A DNA stretch of 5,385 nt from Candidatus Cloacimonadota bacterium (GTDB lineage: Bacteria > Cloacimonadota > Cloacimonadia > Cloacimonadales > WRIO01), in contig JAGOCT010000142.1 in assembly GCA_017998585.1 (NCBI GenBank), positions 1 through 5,385 of the forward strand, written 5' to 3'. A model generated the notes under the pieces. The model did no database searches. It saw only the letters and a list, made by a program, of their open reading frames with translations, and was not told the DNA's origin. The position numbers and the translations under genes are program-made. Positions 1 to 5,385 of this stretch are shown one piece after another. Each line of letters opens with the position of its first letter. Within the stretch, counting starts at the first letter, position 1.

Positions 1-669
1 TCACTAGACGGAAATATGCACTTACAAAATGAAGGTGTTTCTGAGGAGAAGATTAAATTTGTTGGCAACATCATGATTGACTCACTCGTTGAACAAAAAT
101 GCAAAGCCGAATCATCGGACATTTTAAAGCAACTCAATCAAAAACATCAAGCTGATATACAGAGAGAAAACTATTGTCTCATTACTTTGCACAGACCCTC
201 TAATGTGGATACGCCTGAAGGTTTGAAAGTGATTTTAGATGCTTTTGAAACAATATCTGAAAAACTGAAATTGATTTTTCCAATTCATCCTAGAACTCTT
301 AAAAATATAGAGATATTTGGATTTCAAGCTCAGATTAAACGAATGAAAAACCTGATATTTACAGAACCGATTGGATATTATGACTTTATGCATCTACAGA
401 TGAATGCGAAGTTTATTTTGACTGATTCGGGTGGTATTCAGGAAGAAACGACTTATTTTGGCATTCCATGTCTGACTCTCAGAGAAAATACTGAAAGACC
501 GATTACGATCACAGAAGGCACGAATCAATTGGTTGAACTGAAAACAAATGAAATTGTCAAAAAAGCATTTGAAATTATTAATGGAAAAACGAAACAAGGC
601 AGAATACCTGAATTTTGGGATGGAAAAACGGCAGAGAGAGTTGTCCGTTTGTTTAGAGATATCATCTGA
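1..669 (+). CDS. wecB: UDP-N-acetylglucosamine 2-epimerase (non-hydrolysing), WecB/MnaA type, 5'-truncated by window edge
   Basis: This enzyme family interconverts UDP-GlcNAc and UDP-ManNAc in the cytoplasm, supplying ManNAc-type sugars for surface polysaccharides. The frame is open from base 1, so the Met codon at 16 is internal and not the start. 222 residues are visible. Compared with the usual length of about 370, roughly the first 150 are missing, including the N-terminal Rossmann half with the GxRP/E motif. Visible family motifs, numbered from base 1, are FVGNIMIDSL (20-29), TLHRPSN (62-68, the His matching the catalytic-region His213 of E. coli WecB), PIHPRT, the UDP-binding LTDSGGIQEET, and TLRENTERPITITEGTN. 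The NTERP segment is typical of the WecB/MnaA branch and separates it from the next gene. It ends in TGA and is followed after 34 bases by a second epimerase, suggesting one operon. The family call is secure. The exact sugar (GlcNAc or a modified relative) cannot be fixed from the C-terminal half. Confidence 0.93.
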   Translation, partial: SLDGNMHLQNEGVSEEKIKFVGNIMIDSLVEQKCKAESSDILKQLNQKHQADIQRENYCLITLHRPSNVDTPEGLKVILDAFETISEKLKLIFPIHPRTLKNIEIFGFQAQIKRMKNLIFTEPIGYYDFMHLQMNAKFILTDSGGIQEETTYFGIPCLTLRENTERPITITEGTNQLVELKTNEIVKKAFEIINGKTKQGRIPEFWDGKTAERVVRLFRDII

Positions 670-693
670 TTGTTTAAAAATTAAATAAGTTAT

Positions 694-697
694 AGGA
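694..697 (+). promoter_or_regulatory. Weak Shine-Dalgarno for the second epimerase
   Basis: AGGA lies six bases before the ATG at 704, in an otherwise A/T-only gap. It is weaker than the AGGAG sites of the two downstream genes. No promoter or terminator is evident in the 34-base gap, which fits co-transcription with the upstream epimerase. Confidence 0.5.
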
Positions 698-703
698 TAA
701 ATT

Positions 704-1765
704 ATGAAACTTATCACTATTATTGGAGCAAGACCTCAGTTTATAAAGGCTGCAACCGTCAGCAGAAAGATAAAAGACTACCCAGAGATTGAAGAAATCA
801 TCTTACATACAGGGCAACATTATGATAAGAACATCAATGAGATATTTTTTGAAGAATTGAATATACCAGAACCAAAATACAACCTCAATGTTGGATCGGG
901 GCAACATGGCGCTCAGACAGCTAAAATGATCAGTCAGATCGAACAGATTCTGATGGATGAAAAACCAGATTGTGTTTTAGTTTACGGAGATACTAATTCA
1001 ACGATTGCCGGTACGCTGGCTGCTGTCAAGATACATATCCCAGTTGCACATGTAGAAGCAGGACTTAGATCATTTAACCGCGCAATGCCAGAAGAAATCA
1101 ATCGAATTGTTACTGATGCGGTTTCTGATATGTTGTTAGCACCTACCCAAAATGCAGTCGTTCAACTACAAAAAGAAGGCAGGGAAGCATTTACCTGGTT
1201 TACCGGAGATGTGATGTATGACTCTGTAATATATTATAAATCCAAGATTTTAAAAAATGATAAACCGAAAGTGATTCAAGATATTGCTGACTATTATCTT
1301 TGTACAATACACAGAGCAGAAAATACAGATAATCCGAATCACCTGAGATCTATATTTAAAGCCATCAGTTTAATGAATAAAACTGTTATTCTACCTTTAC
1401 ATCCCAGAACAAAGCATATTTTGAAAAATCTTGAGATTGAAATACCTGATAATCTGAAAATCATTGAACCGGTCGGTTACATGGATATGCTGACTTTACT
1501 GTTACATACAGAGAAGATGATTACTGATTCAGGTGGGGTACAAAAAGAAGCTTATTTCTTGCAAAAACCATGTATTACCCTGAGAAATGAAACTGAATGG
1601 ATAGAAACGCTTGATCATAACTGGAATATTCTTTGTGGTACTGATACAGAGAAAATCATCCGTGCGATCAACGAAACATGCGGTGAGCAAAGCAATTTAC
1701 AGGCATTTGGGGATGGAAATGCAGCAGAGAAAATCATCAAACTGATTTTGGAAAGAATTAAGTAA
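704..1765 (+). CDS. UDP-N-acetylglucosamine 2-epimerase family protein, WbpI-like subfamily
   Basis: A complete, cytoplasmic, non-hydrolysing nucleotide-sugar 2-epimerase of 353 residues, near the normal family length. Motifs in order: IIGARPQFIKA (6-16, with Arg10 and Lys15), HTGQHYD (35-41), VYGDTNST (93-100, Asp96), AHVEAGLRSFNRAMPEEINR (115-134, Glu118 and Glu130), TIHRAEN (201-207, His203), PLHPRT (231-236), ITDSGGVQKEA (273-283) and LRNETEW (293-299). These match the catalytic Asp95, Glu117, Glu131 and His213 of E. coli WecB, so the enzyme should be active. The SFNRAMPEE, GGVQKEAYF and NETEW segments resemble WbpI, which acts on UDP-2,3-diacetamido-glucuronic acid in Pseudomonas O-antigen synthesis, more than WecB (which has TERP). 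The substrate could therefore be UDP-GlcNAc or a 2,3-diacetamido sugar; the sequence alone does not decide. The start has only a weak AGGA site, but the N-terminal motif begins directly after the Met. It probably shares an operon with the upstream epimerase. Confidence 0.93.
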   Translation: MKLITIIGARPQFIKAATVSRKIKDYPEIEEIILHTGQHYDKNINEIFFEELNIPEPKYNLNVGSGQHGAQTAKMISQIEQILMDEKPDCVLVYGDTNSTIAGTLAAVKIHIPVAHVEAGLRSFNRAMPEEINRIVTDAVSDMLLAPTQNAVVQLQKEGREAFTWFTGDVMYDSVIYYKSKILKNDKPKVIQDIADYYLCTIHRAENTDNPNHLRSIFKAISLMNKTVILPLHPRTKHILKNLEIEIPDNLKIIEPVGYMDMLTLLLHTEKMITDSGGVQKEAYFLQKPCITLRNETEWIETLDHNWNILCGTDTEKIIRAINETCGEQSNLQAFGDGNAAEKIIKLILERIK

Positions 1766-1773
1766 AAAGCCGT

Positions 1774-1802
1774 TTGACAAATATACGCTTTCATAAATAA
1801 AT
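1774..1802 (+). promoter_or_regulatory. Possible sigma-70-like promoter for hutH
   Basis: An exact TTGACA hexamer sits at 1774-1779 in the gap after the epimerase stop. The -10 region is only loosely matched: the A/T-rich run ATAAATAAAT at 1793-1802 contains no good TATAAT at ideal spacing. A promoter here would make hutH a separate unit, in keeping with its own terminator, but a chance hexamer in AT-rich DNA is possible. An imperfect dyad, AAAGC(C)GT at 1766-1773 and ACGCTTT at 1785-1791, flanks the hexamer. It has no T run after it, so it is not a terminator. Confidence 0.3.
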
Positions 1803-1820
1803 GAAAAAAACACATAAAAC

Positions 1821-1825
1821 AGGAG
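1821..1825 (+). promoter_or_regulatory. Shine-Dalgarno site that sets the hutH start at 1831
   Basis: AGGAG lies five bases before ATG 1831. An in-frame ATG at 1801 has no purine-rich site ahead of it, and choosing it would place this ribosome binding site inside the coding region and add a lysine-rich ten-residue tail not expected in the family. The 1831 start is preferred. Confidence 0.8.
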
Positions 1826-1830
1826 AGAAA

Positions 1831-3360
1831 ATGGAAAAAACCATTTATATTGACGGTAACTCATTGACCCTGGAGCAGGTTTATGAAGTTGCTTTTAACA
1901 GATGCAAGGTTCAGTTAACCGATGAAGCAATAGAAAAAGTGAATAAATGCCGTGATTATGTCGAAAAGGTCATAAACGAAGGTAAAATTGTGTATGGCTT
2001 AACTACTGGATTCGGTAAGTTTGCCACGATTTCAATTGCAAAAGAAGATATAGAAGAATTACAGACCAATCTGATTTTAAGTCATGCAACAGCAGTTGGT
2101 AACTATTTATCAATCGAAGAAACCAGAGCCATTCATTTATTGAGAGCCAATGTACTGGCTAAAGGTAATTCTGGAATCAGACTTTCTACATTACAGGCTT
2201 TGATTGATATGCTGAATGCAGGGATTCATCCTTGTATCCCTGAAAAAGGGTCAGTAGGCGCAAGCGGTGATTTAGCACCCTTATCTCATCTGGCACTGGT
2301 TTTACTGGGTCATGGTAAAGCGGAATATCAGGGAGAAATTATTGATGGTGCTTTAGCGATGGAAAAAGCGGGTATCAAACCGGTTGTTTTGGCTGCAAAA
2401 GAAGGTCTGGCACTAAACAACGGTACCCAGGTAATGACAGGTATCATGGCAATTAATATCATCAAGGCGGAAAGATTGGCTAAAAGTGCCGATATCATCG
2501 CTGCAATGAGTGTTGATGCACTAACTGGTACACCTGCCGCTTATGATGAACTGGTTCACAAGGTCAGACCACATCATGGTCAGATGTGTTCTGCTTACAA
2601 TATGCACGAATTACTAAAAGACAGTCCACTCAGAAGATCTCACATTGATTGTAAGAATGTTCAGGATGCATACAGTTTACGTTGTACTCCTCAGGTCAAT
2701 GGTGCTGTCAGAGATTCTCTGGCTTTTGTCAGACAGACACTTGAAGTGGAGATAAACTCGGCAACCGACAATCCATTGATTTTCCCAGATGATGATAAAG
2801 TTTTATCCGGTGGTAATTTCCATGGCGAACCTGTTGCGTTCTCTGCTGATATACTCGGTTTTACTGTTTCAGAATTGGGTAATATTTCAGAAAGAAGACA
2901 GGAACAAATGTTTAACCCTGCTTTAAACAGAGGGCTAAATGCCTTTTTAGCACCAAGACCTGGTATTGATTCCGGTTTCATGATTGCACAGTTGACTTCA
3001 GCATCCTTAATCTCTGAAAATAAAGTACTTGCCCATCCGGCATCTGTTGATTCAATCCCGACTTCAGCCAATCAGGAAGATCACGTGAGTATGGGTACCA
3101 TTGGCGCTGTCAAGGCAAGAACCATTCTTAGTAATACAACTTATGTTCTTGGTATCGAACTGATGGCTGCCTGCCAGGCTCTGGAAAGCAGAGATTATGC
3201 GACTTCTGAACCTTTACTGGCTTTAAAAAATGAATTCAGAAAGCTTGTTGCAATTATCGAAAAAGATAGAATCATCTATCCTGACATTGAAAACTCAAAG
3301 AGTTTTGTCGAATCTGGCAAAGTACTTGAAATCGTATCTCAGTATATCAATTTAAAATAA
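1831..3360 (+). CDS. hutH: Histidine ammonia-lyase (histidase)
   Basis: Catalyses non-oxidative removal of ammonia from L-histidine to give trans-urocanate, the first step of histidine breakdown; a cytoplasmic, normally homotetrameric enzyme. From ATG 1831 it is 509 residues, the usual family length. The Ala144-Ser145-Gly146 triad in GSVGASGDLAPLSHLAL forms the electrophilic MIO cofactor. Other active-site residues align with the Pseudomonas putida enzyme at an offset of one or two: Tyr55 (YGLTTGFG), His85 (LSHA), Asn197 (LNNGTQ), Tyr281 and Arg284 (YSLRCTPQ), Phe330 (NFHGEP) and Glu416 (NQEDHVSMG). The NQEDHVSMG segment points to histidine rather than tyrosine or phenylalanine as substrate. 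No frameshift or missing key residue is seen. It is flanked by polysaccharide and lipoprotein genes, not hutU, hutI or formimidoylglutamate genes, so the rest of the pathway must be elsewhere or absent. A strong AGGAG site precedes it and an intrinsic terminator follows it, suggesting a single-gene unit. Confidence 0.97.
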   Translation: MEKTIYIDGNSLTLEQVYEVAFNRCKVQLTDEAIEKVNKCRDYVEKVINEGKIVYGLTTGFGKFATISIAKEDIEELQTNLILSHATAVGNYLSIEETRAIHLLRANVLAKGNSGIRLSTLQALIDMLNAGIHPCIPEKGSVGASGDLAPLSHLALVLLGHGKAEYQGEIIDGALAMEKAGIKPVVLAAKEGLALNNGTQVMTGIMAINIIKAERLAKSADIIAAMSVDALTGTPAAYDELVHKVRPHHGQMCSAYNMHELLKDSPLRRSHIDCKNVQDAYSLRCTPQVNGAVRDSLAFVRQTLEVEINSATDNPLIFPDDDKVLSGGNFHGEPVAFSADILGFTVSELGNISERRQEQMFNPALNRGLNAFLAPRPGIDSGFMIAQLTSASLISENKVLAHPASVDSIPTSANQEDHVSMGTIGAVKARTILSNTTYVLGIELMAACQALESRDYATSEPLLALKNEFRKLVAIIEKDRIIYPDIENSKSFVESGKVLEIVSQYINLK

Positions 3361-3370
3361 ATGATAGATT

Positions 3371-3404
3371 AGGGTGCCTTATTTGTAATAAGGTGCCCTT
3401 TTTT
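3371..3404 (+). terminator. Rho-independent terminator after hutH
   Basis: The arms at 3371-3383 and 3387-3399 form a 13-bp stem with a three-base TGT loop, and T3399-T3404 give a six-T run. Two adjacent central pairs are G-U wobbles in the + strand RNA. On the opposite strand those become C-A mismatches and no T run follows, so the element should work only for transcription leaving hutH. It starts ten bases after the stop codon. Confidence 0.9.
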
Positions 3405-3429
3405 ATGTTCTATTAGTATCAATCAACAC

Positions 3430-3434
3430 AGGAG
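3430..3434 (+). promoter_or_regulatory. Shine-Dalgarno site of the lipoprotein gene
   Basis: AGGAG lies five bases before ATG 3440, the same spacing as for hutH. It supports the start, which places a signal peptide and lipobox at the right distance. No convincing promoter hexamers are visible in the 35 bases between the terminator T run and this ATG. Confidence 0.75.
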
Positions 3435-3439
3435 TTTGG

Positions 3440-5385
3440 ATGTCGAATCAATCTTATTTCCTTAAGAATGCTTACCTAAAAGCCTTTAAGTTATCTTTGT
3501 TTGTTTTAATCATATTATTATTATCTTCTTGTGCCTATTATAATACTTTTTATAACGCCAAGCAGTATTTTGAATCTGCACAGAAAAAACCGCTTACCAA
3601 TCGTAATAAGCCCTCTTCTGCCGCTATTGAAGAATATAATAAAGTGATTAAAAAGTGTGGCGTAATCCTCACAGACTATAAAGATAGCAAATGGGCTGAT
3701 GATGCCTTGTTTTTGCTGGCAAAAGCATTGTATTACAGAGGAAATAATGAAATACAGGCATTGGAAAAAACCGATGATTTATTAAAATTCTATCCTGATA
3801 GTCCTTTTATCCCTGAAGCGCATATACTGATTGCTCAGATTAACTATGATTTGAACAAAAAAGCAGATGCTTTTAAAATGCTCCAAGAGTTTATTCAACG
3901 AGCTGAATTTAAAGAACAGCATCCGAAGGCTTTAGTACTTATTTCAGATTATTACATTCGTGAAAAGAATTATATAGATGCTCAGTTTTATCTGAGGATG
4001 ATTACTGAAAAATACTCTGATAGTGATGAATACCCTAATGCTTTTTATTTATTGGGTAAAACTCTATTTGATAATGAGGATTACAAAGGTTCACTTAAAG
4101 TATTTACGGATTTAAACAGCTCAAGAATTGATAGATCAATCAAGCTATCTGCACAGTATTACATTGCATATAATCAGTTCAATTTAAAACAATATGATGA
4201 TGCTCAAAAAACAATTAAAAAATTAACAAAATCAGAATTTAGAGAGAGTGAAATACCAAAAATTAGTATTCTGAATGCACGTGTTTTAATTGAAAAAGGA
4301 AATTATGAAAAAGGGTTGAAAGAACTTGAAGAAGTCATCAGGGTTAATCCCAGAACTTTATACTCAGCCGAAGCCGTTTTCTTTATTGCAGAAACAAATT
4401 TTTCAAAACTCTATAAGTATGAAGATGCAATTTCTTACTATAACCGAGTCAAAACTGAAATGAACACTTCTCCATTAATAGAGAAATCAGTGATCAGAAG
4501 TGCTATCGCATCTCAGATTATTCAGCTACAAAGACCAAACCGTGAACTGGCACTGGATGATTTGATCAATGAACAGCTAAAACTTGCTGAATACTTTATG
4601 TATGAGCTTGATCAGCCTGATTCTGCCCTTGCAATTTATGAGAAAATACCAATCCAAAAAAATAAACTGATTGAACTGAAAGATATATATCTTCAAAAGA
4701 GTCAATTTTTCAGCCAAAATATACATATCTCTTTTGATTCCTTGTTCACTGACTATAATATGACCTTTAATGATACGCTTAAATGGGATCATATTGTTAA
4801 TGACTCTCTAAAAGTGGTGTTTCAAGACTCTTTAACTACAAATATCCAGCAAAATCTTGAACGATATGAACAGGATATAAAACAGTATGATGAGCAATAT
4901 ATCCCTTATACCTATTTCATTCAGGCAGTAATTTACGATCATTTAAAAAATGATCAGACGAAGGTACTGGAGATTGTGAATTATCTCAATACAAACTATG
5001 CAGATAATAGATATACGATTGCCTTACAAAATTATCTTGCCGGAGAACAGGTTGATTTTTTAACAGTAGATGAAAAAGTAATTAGCAATCAGTATGACAA
5101 AGCGATGAGTATCATTTCTGATTCTTTGCAAACTGCAATACAAATTCTGGATGACATCGCTGATGATGATAGTCAGTGGGGTTTAAAATCAAACTTTACT
5201 CTGGGTATAACTTACTATATTGACTTACAAGATTCAGTTAAGGCAAAACCTTATCTTGATAAAGTGCTTCTCAAATCACCTCAGTCAGAATATGCACAAT
5301 TTATAAATTCTTTCTATGATAAGGGTAGTTTTAAGCTAATCGATGTACTACCAGCTGTTCTTGATATTGAAAAATATGAAAAATT
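3440..5385 (+). CDS. Large TPR-repeat lipoprotein, 3'-truncated by window edge
   Basis: The frame is open from ATG 3440 to the window end without a stop: 648 codons plus two bases, so the C-terminus is unseen. Residues 1-30 are a lipoprotein signal peptide: Lys9, Lys14 and Lys17, a hydrophobic core at 18-28, then lipobox Leu28-Ser-Ser-Cys31. Cys31 would be lipidated, and Ala at +2 fits an outer-membrane, periplasm-facing protein. The mature part is almost all paired helices resembling tetratricopeptide repeats, at about residues 85-118, 124-154, 161-193, 199-228, 234-266, 274-306, 309-340, 382-402 (LDQPDSALAIYEKI) and 583-615. The first repeats (WADDALFLLAKALYY, then KFYPDSPF) recall BamD/YbgF-type scaffolds. 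Residues 405-500 are poorer in repeats and hold a D-S/T-L-rich patch. The likely role is a protein-binding scaffold in envelope assembly or transport; no enzyme motif is seen. I know similar long proteins from FCB-group candidate phyla but no established gene name. It is translated from its own AGGAG site after the hutH terminator. Confidence 0.88.
   Translation, partial: MSNQSYFLKNAYLKAFKLSLFVLIILLLSSCAYYNTFYNAKQYFESAQKKPLTNRNKPSSAAIEEYNKVIKKCGVILTDYKDSKWADDALFLLAKALYYRGNNEIQALEKTDDLLKFYPDSPFIPEAHILIAQINYDLNKKADAFKMLQEFIQRAEFKEQHPKALVLISDYYIREKNYIDAQFYLRMITEKYSDSDEYPNAFYLLGKTLFDNEDYKGSLKVFTDLNSSRIDRSIKLSAQYYIAYNQFNLKQYDDAQKTIKKLTKSEFRESEIPKISILNARVLIEKGNYEKGLKELEEVIRVNPRTLYSAEAVFFIAETNFSKLYKYEDAISYYNRVKTEMNTSPLIEKSVIRSAIASQIIQLQRPNRELALDDLINEQLKLAEYFMYELDQPDSALAIYEKIPIQKNKLIELKDIYLQKSQFFSQNIHISFDSLFTDYNMTFNDTLKWDHIVNDSLKVVFQDSLTTNIQQNLERYEQDIKQYDEQYIPYTYFIQAVIYDHLKNDQTKVLEIVNYLNTNYADNRYTIALQNYLAGEQVDFLTVDEKVISNQYDKAMSIISDSLQTAIQILDDIADDDSQWGLKSNFTLGITYYIDLQDSVKAKPYLDKVLLKSPQSEYAQFINSFYDKGSFKLIDVLPAVLDIEKYEK

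Noticed and set aside
16..18. ATG at 16 as the start of the first epimerase
   Set aside because: The frame continues upstream to base 1, no ribosome site precedes it, and starting there would leave out the whole N-terminal catalytic half. The gene is cut by the window edge.
394..717. 107-codon open frame on the minus strand across the first epimerase
   Set aside because: It overlaps conserved epimerase motifs (TDSGG, NTERP) and spans the gap to the next gene. The translation is Phe/Ile/Asn-rich, typical of the antisense of AT-rich coding DNA.
1766..1791. Hairpin after the second epimerase as a terminator
   Set aside because: The stem is only five pairs plus a bulge and two more, the loop is about 11 bases, and no T run follows.
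1801..1803. ATG at 1801 as the hutH start
   Set aside because: There is no Shine-Dalgarno ahead of it, whereas ATG 1831 has AGGAG five bases upstream and gives the usual family N-terminus.
2691..3071. 126-codon open frame on the minus strand inside hutH
   Set aside because: It lies wholly within hutH, which has intact catalytic motifs in the + frame. The translation shows no recognisable family and no ribosome site was seen. It is a shadow frame.
4577..4792. 71-codon open frame on the minus strand inside the lipoprotein gene
   Set aside because: It is nested in a continuous 648-codon + frame and lacks a recognisable product.

Overview
The window is AT-rich bacterial DNA with four protein-coding genes, all on the + strand. 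Two are cut by the window edges. From left to right they are: the C-terminal part of a non-hydrolysing UDP-N-acetylglucosamine 2-epimerase (1-669); a second, complete epimerase of a different subfamily, WbpI-like (704-1765); a complete histidine ammonia-lyase, hutH (1831-3360); and the first 648 codons of a large outer-membrane-type lipoprotein built mostly of TPR-like helical repeats (3440 to the window end). I saw no tRNA, rRNA, CRISPR array, insertion sequence or phage gene.

The two epimerases lie 34 bases apart and probably form the end of a surface-polysaccharide (O-antigen, capsule or similar) operon that supplies ManNAc-type nucleotide sugars. hutH looks like its own transcription unit. 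It has a TTGACA hexamer upstream, a strong AGGAG Shine-Dalgarno that sets the start at 1831 rather than 1801, and a clear intrinsic terminator (13-bp stem, 3-base loop, six T) just after its stop. No other histidine-degradation gene (hutU, hutI, hutG/ftcD) is in the window. The lipoprotein gene begins 36 bases after the terminator's T run and has its own AGGAG site.

The likely source is a member of the FCB superphylum outside the classical Bacteroidota, such as Cloacimonadota, Delongbacteria, Marinimicrobia or Calditrichota. The main reason is the lipoprotein: a CAYYNTFYNAKQYF-type start after the lipobox, then a DSKWADDALFLLAKALYYRG segment and a later LDQPDSALAIYEKI repeat, a style I associate with those phyla. 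Good AGGAG Shine-Dalgarno sites argue mildly against typical Bacteroidota. A hutH gene fits an amino-acid-fermenting or amino-acid-using lifestyle. This placement is inference from memory, not a search.

I found no convincing undescribed system. The points most worth a second look are the pairing of two epimerase subfamilies, the isolated hutH between envelope genes, the strand-specific terminator, and a D-S/T-L repeat patch in the lipoprotein.
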